In this document: positions 1 to 8,087 of the stretch, in pieces | Layout of the letters: every line of letters starts with the position of its first letter | Numbering within the stretch: position 1 is the first letter of the stretch | Assembly (NCBI RefSeq): GCF_021227995.1 | Contig: NZ_CP089301.1 | Coordinates: 5,146,001 to 5,210,000 of the forward strand | From: Novosphingobium kaempferiae | GTDB taxonomy: Bacteria; Pseudomonadota; Alphaproteobacteria; Sphingomonadales; Sphingomonadaceae | Length of the DNA: 64,000 nucleotides | Reading direction: 5' to 3' | Position numbers and translations under genes: made by a program | Notes under the pieces: generated by a model | Told to the model about the DNA's origin: nothing | The model's input: only the letters and a program-made list of their open reading frames with translations | Databases searched by the model: none

Positions 1-1520
1 TTGCCGGCCAGACAGGCGATCAATTCCGCCGAGGAAATTATCTCGCTCGGGTAAAGGTCCATCATCTGGCCGCCGGCAAGCCCGTCCTGACCCACGCTTC
101 GAGCAAGGCGCAGCACTAGTTCAGCACGCACGCCCGCATGGTGATGCGTACGGGGATCCGCCAGTATCTCGAACGCAAGCGCGAGCAGTGCATCCCCGGC
201 GAGCAGAGCAGTGGCTTCGTCGAATTGGCGGTGCGCCGTTGGCCTTCCGCGCCGCAGGTCGTCGTTGTCCATGCAGGGGAGATCGTCATGAACGAGAGAC
301 TGGGCGTGGACGCATTCGATGGCTGCCGCAGCGCGCAACGCCATGCTTCTGGTCCCGCCCAGCATCTGCGTCACCGTAACGGTGAGAGCGGCGCGAAACC
401 GCTTGCCTCCTGAGGTCGCTGCGTAGCGCATGGCATCGGCAAGACGCAGACTTCGCGCGGGCATATCGCCGATCGCCTCGAGAATGGCCTCGTCAACATC
501 CCGGCGGATGTCTGCCAGGATCGCCGCGGCATCGGATCGCTCGCGGCCCGGAAGTGTAACCGGCACCGGTCGAAATCTCATGCCTTCCTCCGTTCCGGCC
601 ACCTCGCTGAAACCGAACCCGTGTTCACGCAGCCAGGCGCATACTTCCTCGATCACCTCGTCAGGAGCCGATGCTGCCGCGCTGAGACCAACCCTCATGG
701 CGGCAGCGGGGAAACGCGATGCCAGATCGTCGGCGCCTTCGACCAACAGGCCCTGAGGGCATCCGGCAGCAATCGCGGTCTCGACGAGCCGGCGCGCATT
801 CGATGACATCGGATCGCCAACGATCACCACCACATCGCATTGCGCAGCGATCTCGACGACAGCGGCCTGGCGGTTGGTCGTTGCATAACAGATGTCGCTT
901 GTGCGAGGCCCCGCGCAGTCCGGAAATCGGGTCTTTATGGCCTTGATCATGCTGTCTGCCTCGCCGACGGAGAACGTGGTCTGAACCGCATAAGCAACCG
1001 GCGTGTCGTCAGGAAGTATTAAGGCATTGACGTCCGTCACGGTGCCGACCACCGAAATACTTGCGCGGGGGACCTGCCCAATTGTCCCAATGATCTCCGG
1101 GTGATCGAGGTGTCCGACGAGTACGACATGTCGGCCCTGCAGATGCCACTGGACTACTTCGGCATGCACCTTGGCTACAAGCGGACATATCGCATCGACA
1201 ACCCGCAGCTTGCCCCGCCGAGCCGCCTCTTTCACAGCAGTTGCGCTGCCATGGGCGGAGAGGATGGTAACTGCGCCTTGCGGTATTTCGCTCACATCCT
1301 GAACGAAAACTGCCCCAAGGCGCTCGAGACGCGCGACTACCTGGCGATTGTGCACGATTGCGCGGCGAACGTAGACCGGGGCGCCATGGGCGGCCAATGC
1401 GTCTTCGACGGCGGCTATAGCCCGCCGCACACCTGCACAGAAGCCACGCGGATTGGCTAGCAGCACCGACTTGCACCCAGCCGCGTGTCTTTGATCGAGA
1501 TACAAGCTTTGTGAAACCAT
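1..1520 (-). CDS. IspH (HMBPP reductase) fused to a GGPP/FPP-type prenyl synthase, partial
   Basis: One frame stays open from ATG at 1520 to the left edge (506 codons, no stop; I checked every codon). Residues about 17-325 are IspH/LytB, the last MEP-pathway enzyme (HMBPP to IPP plus DMAPP): NPRGFCAG with cluster Cys28, His57, SAHG, CPLVAKVH (Cys112), HPE, and DICYATTNRQ (Cys211), so all three Fe-S cysteines are present. Residues about 340 onward are a trans-prenyl synthase: GGKRFR at 371-376 and the first Asp-rich motif DDLPCMD at 412-418. The second Asp-rich motif lies outside the window. The start has a TTAGGAT-like ribosome site. It is divergent from a CrtI-like gene, suggesting that C5 units made by one domain are elongated by the other for carotenoids. 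Whether both domains are active is inference. Confidence 0.9.
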   Translation of the reverse strand, partial: MVSQSLYLDQRHAAGCKSVLLANPRGFCAGVRRAIAAVEDALAAHGAPVYVRRAIVHNRQVVARLERLGAVFVQDVSEIPQGAVTILSAHGSATAVKEAARRGKLRVVDAICPLVAKVHAEVVQWHLQGRHVVLVGHLDHPEIIGTIGQVPRASISVVGTVTDVNALILPDDTPVAYAVQTTFSVGEADSMIKAIKTRFPDCAGPRTSDICYATTNRQAAVVEIAAQCDVVVIVGDPMSSNARRLVETAIAAGCPQGLLVEGADDLASRFPAAAMRVGLSAAASAPDEVIEEVCAWLREHGFGFSEVAGTEEGMRFRPVPVTLPGRERSDAAAILADIRRDVDEAILEAIGDMPARSLRLADAMRYAATSGGKRFRAALTVTVTQMLGGTRSMALRAAAAIECVHAQSLVHDDLPCMDNDDLRRGRPTAHRQFDEATALLAGDALLALAFEILADPRTHHHAGVRAELVLRLARSVGQDGLAGGQMMDLYPSEIISSAELIACLAG

Positions 1521-1602
1521 TTTCGTATTATCCTAACTCACTGGCACTGTTTCGTCTTTTTGCCCGGATTTCCACCCTCCCCTTTGGACAGGTAGTGCTA
1601 TG

Positions 1603-1634
1603 GGGATCATCCGGTACGACATGGAATCATCCGG
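1603..1634. repeat. Two direct repeats ATCATCCGG spaced 20 bp
   Basis: ATCATCCGG occurs at 1606-1614 and again at 1626-1634, each preceded by GG two bases upstream, giving an exact 20-bp period (two helical turns). The pair lies between the divergent IspH-fusion gene and the CrtI-like gene, where a regulator of both could bind. An operator role is inference. Confidence 0.4.
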
Positions 1635-1658
1635 CCCTCCAAGAATGGCGACATTTTC

Positions 1659-3137
1659 ATGCCTTCCAGATCCTGCGCTATTGTCATCGGGTCAGGCTTC
1701 GGCGGATTGGCACTCGCGATCCGTCTGCAGAGCGCGGGCATCGACACGACAGTGCTCGAAGCGCGCGACCGCCCTGGCGGCCGCGCCTATTGCTGGAAGC
1801 GGGAAGGGTACACCTTCGATGCCGGTCCTACTGTGATAACCGACCCGGCTTGCCTGGAAGAACTCTGGGCACTGTCGGGGAGCCAAATGGCCGATGATGT
1901 GACCTTGCGGACGGTCGACCCGTTCTATCGCCTTGTCTGGAACGATGGGACGCAGTTCGATTACTCGAACGACGATGCCCTACTGAAAGCAGAAATCGGC
2001 AAGCTCGATCCGCGGGATGTCGAGGGCTACAAACGTTTTCTGGCCTATTCCCGCGCGGTCTATCAGGAAGGATACGTGAAGCTTGGCGCCGTCCCGTTCC
2101 TCGACTTCAGAAGCATGCTGAAAGCGGCGCCCGCATTGGCCCGGCACAAAGCCTGGCAATCGGTGTATGCAACGGTTGCCTCTTTCGTGCGAAACGAGAA
2201 GTTGAGGCAGGTGCTGTCCTTCCACACATTGCTGGTCGGCGGCAATCCCATGAAGACGAGCAGCATTTATGCCCTCATTCACCATCTTGAAAAGCTGGGC
2301 GGGGTCTGGTGCGCAGCAGGCGGCACGAATGCGCTCATCGACGGGATGGCGGGGCTGTTCGAACGTCTGGGCGGGAGGCTGGTGCTGAACGAAAAGGTCC
2401 AGACAATCACGTACGAGGGCAGCCGGGTAACGGGCGTGGTCACCCAGTCCGGGCGCCGTTTCAGTGCCGACCAGATCGCCAGCAACGGGGATGTCGTGAG
2501 CACTTATGCGACGATCACCGGTTCCCGCTATGCCGCTCGCAAATTGCGCTCGCTGAAGTCCAAGCGCTTTTCACCCAGCCTGTTTGTGGTGCACCTTGGC
2601 TTGAAGGGTACGTTCCCGCGGATTGCCCATCATTCGATTCTGTTTTCGGATCGCTATGGGCCGTTGCTTGACGATATTTACAGGCACGGCCGCCTGCCCG
2701 AAGACCCTTCGATCTACTTGCACAATCCCGGCGCCAGCGATGCGAGTGTCGCCCCGGCTGGTAGATCGGCGTTTTATGCGCTGGCCCCCGTCCCCCACCT
2801 GGGTGCCGCACCGATCGATTGGGCCACAGAAGGAGATCGCTACCGGAAGATCGTCATCGAGCGCATCCGCGCCACGCTGATCCCGGACATCGACGATCGC
2901 CTCGAGGTCTGCTTTCACTATACGCCCCGCGACTTTGAAAGCGATCTGGGCGCTCATCTGGGCAGCGCTTTCAGTCTGGAGCCGACACTGACGCAAAGCG
3001 CGTGGTTCCGCGCCCACAACCGCGACGATCATTTCGGCAATCTCTTCCTCGTGGGCGCAGGCACCCATCCCGGCGCGGGCATTCCCGGTGTCGTCGGAAG
3101 TGCGAAGGCAACAGCAGGATTGATGATCGGACCATAA
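1659..3137 (+). CDS. crtI: CrtI-family phytoene desaturase
   Basis: 492 aa, the usual CrtI length. The N-terminus has the FAD-binding Rossmann motif IGSGFGGLALAIRLQ and an acidic residue at the second strand (VLEARDRPGGRA). The C-terminus carries the CrtI signature GNLFLVGAGTHPGAGIPGVV near residues 460-480. The family introduces double bonds into phytoene to give neurosporene or lycopene, using FAD at the membrane. A crtB, crtY or crtZ gene is not in the window. The divergent IspH/prenyl synthase fusion would supply GGPP. The upstream ribosome site is weak (AAGAATGG). A different polyene substrate cannot be excluded. Confidence 0.88.
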   Translation: MPSRSCAIVIGSGFGGLALAIRLQSAGIDTTVLEARDRPGGRAYCWKREGYTFDAGPTVITDPACLEELWALSGSQMADDVTLRTVDPFYRLVWNDGTQFDYSNDDALLKAEIGKLDPRDVEGYKRFLAYSRAVYQEGYVKLGAVPFLDFRSMLKAAPALARHKAWQSVYATVASFVRNEKLRQVLSFHTLLVGGNPMKTSSIYALIHHLEKLGGVWCAAGGTNALIDGMAGLFERLGGRLVLNEKVQTITYEGSRVTGVVTQSGRRFSADQIASNGDVVSTYATITGSRYAARKLRSLKSKRFSPSLFVVHLGLKGTFPRIAHHSILFSDRYGPLLDDIYRHGRLPEDPSIYLHNPGASDASVAPAGRSAFYALAPVPHLGAAPIDWATEGDRYRKIVIERIRATLIPDIDDRLEVCFHYTPRDFESDLGAHLGSAFSLEPTLTQSAWFRAHNRDDHFGNLFLVGAGTHPGAGIPGVVGSAKATAGLMIGP

Positions 3138-3159
3138 GTGCCGCCGTTGTATGCGGCAC
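3138..3159 (+). terminator. Short hairpin just after crtI
   Basis: GTGCCGC at 3138-3144 pairs with GCGGCAC at 3153-3159 around an 8-nt loop, starting right after the crtI stop codon. No T-run follows, so this is at best a weak terminator or RNA-stabilising hairpin. Confidence 0.35.
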
Positions 3160-3316
3160 GTGAGCCGTGCGGGGTGTGTGCGACGGCATCAAACGGGTCA
3201 AAAGTCGGCAGGGTACCTGAGTGATCGCAGCCTCAGGCAGTGATGAAGCAAAGTGCGCAAGCGGTTTCCAATATCGCGGAACACCAACACTCTCCGCCCT
3301 ATCGGAGCGATCAGAA

Positions 3317-3676
3317 TCATTGCTGTTCGAGGGCGGACGCCTGGCGACCAAGCTCATTCGCCTTTTCACTCGCAGCTTGGCGGATTTCCTTTGCCTTCGC
3401 TTCCAGCTTGTCAGCTTCCGCATCTGCCTGCTCTTCTAGCAGTCGGCCCTGATCCTTGAGGGCATCGGCCTGCGAAGCGCGCATTTTTTCCTGAGCACGG
3501 TCAATTCGATCGGCTGCGGCTCCTGCCTTTTCCGCAGGCCCGCCACCCTTGTATTCACGCCCTGCTGCTTTGGCAGCGGCCTCGTCTTTTTGGGCCCCAG
3601 CCTTTTCCTTGGGTCCGTCACACCCGGCCACGAGCAATGCGAGTGAGGAGGCGCAGATGATGGATAGCGTCTTCAT
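3317..3676 (-). CDS. Small Ala/Lys/Glu-rich lipoprotein
   Basis: 119 aa. The N-terminus is a lipoprotein signal with lipobox LVAGC (Cys at residue 19). The rest is charged, rich in Ala, Glu, Lys and Gln, with heptad-like spacing (about residues 60-115), so a helical, probably coiled-coil periplasmic protein is expected. No enzymatic motif is visible. A GGAAC-N16-AGTT sequence (3685-3709, minus) lies very close upstream, leaving almost no leader, so its role is doubtful. Function unknown. Confidence 0.7.
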   Translation of the reverse strand: MKTLSIICASSLALLVAGCDGPKEKAGAQKDEAAAKAAGREYKGGGPAEKAGAAADRIDRAQEKMRASQADALKDQGRLLEEQADAEADKLEAKAKEIRQAASEKANELGRQASALEQQ

Positions 3677-3780
3677 GCCAGTCTAACTAACTGCGCGCGG
3701 TCGCGTTCCGCTTATTCACAGAGCGCCGATACAGATCGCGGCGCATGTTCGTCATTCGGCAATCCGACCAATCATTCGCA

Positions 3781-4190
3781 TCACTGCTGCGGGTAGATGT
3801 CATGCAGGACGAAATCGAAATGGTCCTCGGTTGTCGTCGCGCAATCGCCCCCGTCTCCCGCAGAATTTGCTCATCTTTCACGATGAAGACACCCCGGCGC
3901 ATCTCTATCGTTCCGGGCACACGCAACCGGGAGATCACGCGCGTCACGAACGATCGGCCAACACCAAGCACCCCGGCCAGTTGCACATGGGTAAGCGCAA
4001 ACTGCGAGCCACGCGTCCTGCTCATCGGGGCATGGAGCCGTTTCGCCGCGCTTTATGTGATCATCTGCGTGGCATTGCAGGGAGCGGTCTGGAATACCTG
4101 GGAGAGCAGGCATTCCGAATAGCGCGAGAACCAGTGGCGAAGCGTTGGGAAGTCGAGCGCAAAATTCTCCGGGCGATAGATTTATCAGAA
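3781..4190 (-). pseudogene. Crp/Fnr regulator relic (in-frame stop, frameshift, 5' truncation)
   Basis: The minus strand encodes the last part of a Crp/Fnr regulator: LRHWFSRYSECLLSQVF, then CNATQMIT, a TAA where the family has a Glu codon (IEER-type sequence), then SAAKRLHAP and the helix-turn-helix LTHVQLAGVLGVGRSFVTRVI. After RETGAI the frame shifts by +1 to recover HFDFVLHDIYPQQ and a stop at 3781. Upstream of residue IYRPENFA the frame has two stops and no cNMP-binding domain. An ATG after the stop gives a 112-aa open frame, but it ends in non-family sequence. I read this as a dead gene. Confidence 0.75.
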
Positions 4191-4277
4191 ACTTAACTGG
4201 ACTAACGCTGGTTTCGGTCCAGATACACGGCTTGGCCGCATTCGCAGTTCGGACTCAATCTCGGAGGCGTGGGAGAT

Positions 4278-4568
4278 ATGTCGTGGAAGGACGACGACCG
4301 GATTAAGGAAATAGAGAAAGCACTTCTAAGGGCCGAGGGGGCTCATTATGCGCTGCATGATGTTCTCGCCCGCGCATTGGGCCGGCTGCCTACTGCTGAT
4401 TACGATCAACTCATGCGCTCCTTGGCCAAGCAGGCTGATGACCTCGATCCACGCCTTGGGGCGGATCGGATCGCAGGTTATCGCGATGAGCTTGCATCGA
4501 TCGCGGACGAGGTCGAGCACGCACGGCCTCCGACCTCGGGCCTGCTGGGCAGACTTCGCCGAATCTGA
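4278..4568 (+). CDS. Hypothetical helical protein
   Basis: 96 aa from ATG 4278, with a GGAGG ribosome site about 10 nt upstream; a GTG at 4269 is too close to that site. The protein is acidic and predicted helical, with no signal peptide or membrane segment (motif LARALGRLPTADYDQLMRSL). I do not recognise a family. Its neighbours are a regulator relic and another unknown, so context does not assign a role. Confidence 0.6.
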   Translation: MSWKDDDRIKEIEKALLRAEGAHYALHDVLARALGRLPTADYDQLMRSLAKQADDLDPRLGADRIAGYRDELASIADEVEHARPPTSGLLGRLRRI

Positions 4569-4676
4569 GCGCGCTCGATCCCGTCAGCAAACACGACAGG
4601 TTCGCGGTTCGATCGCGATGTGCTATGCAGCCATGCCGCTGCGTGCTTGTGCATTTGATGGTCGCGCATAGAACGA

Positions 4677-4991
4677 TTGGAAGAGATTTTGCCTGCCCAC
4701 GGCAGCGACGATCCGTCGCGCGAACTCACCGAAGGCGCGCTTCTCGCATTACGAGAGGTGGCGATACAATTGCTCAAATGTATCTCAGAGGAAGACATAC
4801 GCACGGCGATCAGGGAGGTGCTTGAAGACCTGCCCGACCGTGGCGAGACGCTTCCCTCCAGCATCGCTGAGAGCTATGCACAAGAACTGTTTGCGCTACA
4901 ACGCGAAGTTGACCGATTAAAGGACGGAGCGAACGCTTTGATCGCGTACCTCGACGGGGGAATCGATAAAGGTGGGCCCACGGGCGGCTAG
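4677..4991 (+). CDS. Hypothetical protein
   Basis: 104 aa starting at TTG 4677 with no clear ribosome site; a later start is possible. Acidic, mostly helical sequence (LLALREVAIQLLKCISEEDI) with a likely amphipathic helix near residues 65-95 and a Gly-rich tail. No family recognised. Codon composition resembles the surrounding small genes. Moderate to low confidence that it is translated. Confidence 0.4.
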   Translation: MEEILPAHGSDDPSRELTEGALLALREVAIQLLKCISEEDIRTAIREVLEDLPDRGETLPSSIAESYAQELFALQREVDRLKDGANALIAYLDGGIDKGGPTGG

Positions 4992-5337
4992 TTAACGCCG
5001 GCTGCGAGCGCTGCATCGCCGCCCACCCATTTCATGCACCTCAATCAATTTCCAGCAAGCGCGGCGTCGATCATTGCAGTCCATGCCGCCCTAAAGTTAT
5101 CGGCGACAGTCGCGCTGGCAAGATCCGTGTTTCCAGATCCGCACATTTCTTCGGCGGGCTACGGATTGTGCCGAGTGCTTCTGAGCCTCAGACCGATATT
5201 TCATCCCCTCCGGCCCGGCGTTCATTCGTATGACGGCCCGAGATCGAGCGGCCCTGCCCGCCGGTTCCAAGTGCCGCTCCAGACCTCACCGGCGCGCCAA
5301 ATCGTTTTCGCTCCTGTTCGAGCTTTCTGGCGACGTG
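4992..5337. other. Intergenic, no gene supported
   Basis: 346 bases between a hypothetical gene and a small RHH gene. Open frames here lack ribosome sites and plausible protein composition. I see no convincing hairpin or repeat. Confidence 0.5.
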
Positions 5338-5502
5338 CTATTCGCCGGCAAGCGCCTTCTCAATAAGGCGCCGGATAGCCTCAGGTCGGGTGGGATGTCC
5401 GAACTCGCGCTCCCGCCACGCATCGATTCTTGCAATCAGATCCGAATGCATCGAGATTGTTTGGCTGATCGACCTCTTCCGAGCCTTCACCTTATGGATC
5501 AT
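5338..5502 (-). CDS. Ribbon-helix-helix (CopG-like) small DNA-binding protein
   Basis: 54 aa from the ATG at 5502 (MIHKVKARKR). A basic N-terminus is followed by a short beta-strand pattern (SISQTISMHSDLIARI) and two helices (DAWREREF, RPEAIRRLIEKAL), which is the RHH layout. Such proteins bind DNA as dimers and often act as antitoxins or plasmid/phage regulators; no toxin gene is adjacent. A longer start at 5589 would add 29 residues that do not look like protein. Confidence 0.6.
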   Translation of the reverse strand: MIHKVKARKRSISQTISMHSDLIARIDAWREREFGHPTRPEAIRRLIEKALAGE

Positions 5503-5718
5503 TCTCACGCCGTTTCGTTTCGGGTTGCTGCGGCGGGGCGAATGAAGTTTGTCGGGGGGACTGGCTAATTTCCCACCGCAGCGGCCCATATGTGTACAAG
5601 TGAGCGCTTCTTCTCAATTTGCATGCGATAAGGCGTTTACGCAAAGCGATAATCCGCCGTCCAAGTTCCGCCCCCAGTGCTGATAAAAGCAGATGGGACA
5701 CGGCATCCGAGTCTCGGG

Positions 5719-5901
5719 TCACGGCATCCTCTTGGTTTCAGTCTCTGTCGGCTCCGGCAAACCGAGCCTCTGATCCAGAATCCTGTTATACGCTTCCAGC
5801 AGATCAACGACGCTTTCGATCGGAAGTCTGGTATCGGCCCTTTCAAGAGCCTCGCTAACGTCGCCTTCCGTCGCTGCGCGCAGGTCGTCGATGATGTCCA
5901 T
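5719..5901 (-). CDS. Hypothetical 60-aa acidic protein
   Basis: Starts at ATG 5901 with a good ribosome site (GAGGAAG, 5 nt spacing). Acidic helical sequence (MDIIDDLRAATEGDVSEAL, then VVDLLEAYNRILDQRL) ending in a Pro/Glu/Thr tail. No family recognised. It lies between an RHH protein gene and a three-gene operon on the same strand and may belong with them. Confidence 0.55.
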   Translation of the reverse strand: MDIIDDLRAATEGDVSEALERADTRLPIESVVDLLEAYNRILDQRLGLPEPTETETKRMP

Positions 5902-5964
5902 TGCTCTTCCTCGTTAACTGCGGAAAATCAACTTGGATCAATCAGGAGGAGTTCCTGAGGCGTG

Positions 5965-6225
5965 TCAGTGCCGACGCGCTCCGTGCTGTGCCCGCAAGAG
6001 AATGGTCACCTTGTCAAAGACCGACAGCCATCTGGCCATCCCCGTATAATCGCCGCTGCCTGACATGCTCTGAATATGCTGGCTGACGACACATGCGACG
6101 CTGGGACCGAGCTGGTCGGCCAATTCGGCGGCATAGATCCATGCCGCTGCCACGGTCGGGAGATCTCCGGCGCTCATGCACTGCCGGTCGAACGTGGGGA
6201 CGCGGTAACGGCGCGACGGCATCAC
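5965..6225 (-). CDS. Hypothetical protein, last gene of a three-gene overlapping operon
   Basis: 86 aa; its ATG overlaps the stop of the preceding gene by 4 nt (ATGA), so translation is probably coupled. No signal peptide. A central hydrophobic helix (AAAWIYAAELADQLG) and FDKVTILLRAQ near the C-terminus are visible. No family recognised. Works, by position, with the YozE-like protein encoded two genes upstream. Confidence 0.6.
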   Translation of the reverse strand: MMPSRRYRVPTFDRQCMSAGDLPTVAAAWIYAAELADQLGPSVACVVSQHIQSMSGSGDYTGMARWLSVFDKVTILLRAQHGARRH

Positions 6226-6500
6226 AGGTCGAGCAGCGATAGTTGAGGCTGGTCGTCCGCCGGGGCGCTTCCGGCACGATCAAGCAGGCGGGCAGCGGCT
6301 GCGGCATCATTGAGGTCGATTTCCTCGATCATCACCAGGTTGCGGGTGATCTCGACCTTCTCGCGCAAGCGCTGGAGCACAGCGGGGAAGATGTTGCGCA
6401 GTTGACGGCAGTCGTCGGGGGTGGCGCCGTCGCGATCGGCTTGTGTAAAGCGGTGCTCCGCCAACGCGATCAGCGCGTCGTCCGTCATCGGGCCCGTCAT
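6222..6500 (-). CDS. Hypothetical protein, middle gene of a three-gene operon
   Basis: 92 aa; 4-nt ATGA overlaps with genes on both sides. Helical, acidic, with a hydrophobic patch (VEITRNLVMIEEIDL, about residues 49-63) and a C-terminal QPQLSLLDL tail that could be a short linear motif for the beta clamp (QLSLLDL resembles QLxLF-type sequences). That resemblance is only suggestive. Family not recognised. Confidence 0.6.
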   Translation of the reverse strand: MTGPMTDDALIALAEHRFTQADRDGATPDDCRQLRNIFPAVLQRLREKVEITRNLVMIEEIDLNDAAAAARLLDRAGSAPADDQPQLSLLDL

Positions 6501-6757
6501 AGTGCTGCCCAGTCCATTTCAGCGTCATCCACCGCATCGAACATCTCCGGATCCGCACCGGTATCTCCCAGCCGCTTGCGTACCGCATCCGCATTCCCGT
6601 CCTTTGGAAAGCCCCTGTCCGATTTCGCGATTGTCGCCAGCTGGCCGATGGAGCCGCCCCGCTCTACCTGCTGAAGAACCCACTGTCCGAACGGCACCGG
6701 CTTTTCCGGCGCGTCGCGGACATCTATGCGAAGGTCGTCACGGCTGGGCAGTTTCAT
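6497..6757 (-). CDS. YozE/SAM-like domain small protein
   Basis: 86 aa with ribosome site AAGGATGTG. Residues about 22-84 follow the YozE_SAM_like pattern: FGQWVLQQV, IGQLATIAKSDRGFP, then ADAVRKRLGDTGAD and a terminal Trp. The family is of unknown function, usually found as small stand-alone proteins. First gene of an operon with two unknown genes joined by 4-nt overlaps. The family call is by eye. Confidence 0.55.
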   Translation of the reverse strand: MKLPSRDDLRIDVRDAPEKPVPFGQWVLQQVERGGSIGQLATIAKSDRGFPKDGNADAVRKRLGDTGADPEMFDAVDDAEMDWAAL

Positions 6758-7420
6758 CTCGACACATCCTTCTTTTCCGAATCGCTATCATGCGCTCATA
6801 GCATGTTCGATGTTTGTTCTCACAGCCCTTGCCCGCGTACCCTGACGCCATGACCTGCCGGATCTGCACCGCCAACCGGGATGCGCTGGCCAATGAGCTG
6901 ACACATGAGATGTGGGCCTCCTGCATCGACAGCAAGCCCGGCAGGGAATGGTCGGCAATACGCCGCCCCATTCCTGAGAGTTGGATACCGCGACCACACG
7001 CGCGATGGCGTAGGCATCCATTCCACAGCCGTCTTTTTTCCCGCATGAACCGCGGTGCAATCGACATCCTCGATGCCGCTGCCGTCGAAGCGGGCAAAAC
7101 GCCGATGCCTCCGAGACCCATGGTGTGACCGGCGCCAGCTTGGCCGTCAATTGCGGGAGTCGCAGAGGGATGACAGGTCGAGCGGTTCTGGGCATGAATA
7201 ACGACGCAACCCGGCACACATGGAATGGCCCCCTTTTGTCGGACCCGAGACATCCAGATTTACCTCCACCGTTGGAAGCTCGTTGCTGGTCAGCGCGGGT
7301 AACGGACTTTGTCATGATGCGGTGCAGCAATGTCGTGTAGATATGCCGAGCGACCCGAAGGGCTATGCCCTTGAAACAACTGGCCCGGCCTGCCTTCGCA
7401 GCGCTGGGCCTCTTTGCATC
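6758..7420. other. Gene-poor stretch, no gene supported
   Basis: 663 bases with overlapping open frames on both strands, none with a good ribosome site or recognisable protein. The longest (6788-7330 minus, 180 codons) is rich in Arg, Cys and Trp in a pattern typical of random GC-rich frames. Possibly decayed sequence. Confidence 0.45.
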
Positions 7421-7669
7421 TCAGCTTTTCCGCATTCGCCGGTGAGCCTGCCTCGCCAGCAAAACCATAATCTGATCGGTCGGAAGCCGCGCCGACACGC
7501 TATTCCGGAGCGCTAAGCCGTTCGTGGCGTCATCGACGTTGTGCTCGAGGCGTAAGCGCCCTTCCAGCGCAGCAAGATCGTTGCTGCTGTGGCACTCGTC
7601 GGCGGAGAAGATTGCGAGCGGTTCATTCGTCTCGACGTTGACCAAGTAGAAGTAGGAGAGCGGAATCAC
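7421..7669 (-). CDS. Hypothetical 82-aa protein (GTG start)
   Basis: The GTG at 7669 has a strong GGAGGA ribosome site 7 nt upstream, which decides the start; the frame continues upstream but with non-protein-like sequence. The protein begins MIPLSYFYLVNVETNE and contains a helical C-terminal half ending in basic residues. Looks like a small soluble protein with a short beta region at the start. No family recognised. Confidence 0.55.
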   Translation of the reverse strand: MIPLSYFYLVNVETNEPLAIFSADECHSSNDLAALEGRLRLEHNVDDATNGLALRNSVSARLPTDQIMVLLARQAHRRMRKS

Positions 7670-7751
7670 GGCATAGTCCTCCGACCCTCGTCGTTCGCCT
7701 AAAGAGTGTTCGCCAGCGCGGGGACGCTTCCACAGCTCGGTGGGGGGCGAC

Positions 7752-7988
7752 CTAGGCCGCGCCGCCATTGTGTTCGGTTTTGAACTTTGGATTGCGCTGA
7801 GTGCCCGCCTGCTCGGCATCGGCTTCGTCCAGCGGATGCTTTCGGACAGCCACCCCACCAGGCTCCGCCCTCGGCGTGGCTCCGGTGTCGCTGCGGCCCT
7901 CAGTGTTCTGGCCCGGGTTCTGCCTTTCCTCGCGCTTATCGTCGCGATGGGCCTTATCCTCATGACTGCGCTGGGTGGGGTCGGTCAT
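7752..7988 (-). CDS. Hydrophilic disordered small stress-type protein
   Basis: 78 aa, almost free of hydrophobic residues and rich in Arg, Lys, Asp, Glu, Gln and Pro, so intrinsically disordered. Ribosome site AGAGGCG about 8 nt before the ATG. It is preceded by a perfect GGAAC-N16-CGTT promoter (8021-8045), the EcfG general-stress signature in alphaproteobacteria. Small hydrophilic proteins of this kind are often stress induced; the function is unknown. Confidence 0.65.
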   Translation of the reverse strand: MTDPTQRSHEDKAHRDDKREERQNPGQNTEGRSDTGATPRAEPGGVAVRKHPLDEADAEQAGTQRNPKFKTEHNGGAA

Positions 7989-8020
7989 TGGTCGCGCCTC
8001 TTGAATTGCAATGCCGTCTC

Positions 8021-8045
8021 AACGGGGCAGCCCCCCCTACGTTCC
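8021..8045 (-). promoter_or_regulatory. EcfG (general stress) promoter, perfect consensus
   Basis: On the minus strand GGAAC (8045-8041), 16 bp, then CGTT (8024-8021), ending 32 bp before the start codon of the 78-aa hydrophilic protein. This is an exact match to the known alphaproteobacterial EcfG/SigT consensus. No other promoter in the window matches as well. Confidence 0.7.
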
Positions 8046-8087
8046 ATCGCGGCAAGAGTGACAACCGGCCCCCTTCATCATCCCTGC

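Noticed and set aside
1009..1476. 155-codon minus-strand open frame overlapping the IspH region
   Set aside because: It is in another frame of the same strand as the IspH domain and is rich in Arg, Cys and Ser; the true frame has all IspH motifs.
3685..3709. GGAAC-N16-AGTT as an EcfG promoter for the lipoprotein gene
   Set aside because: It has a -10 mismatch and would leave almost no leader before the ATG, so it is not listed as a feature.
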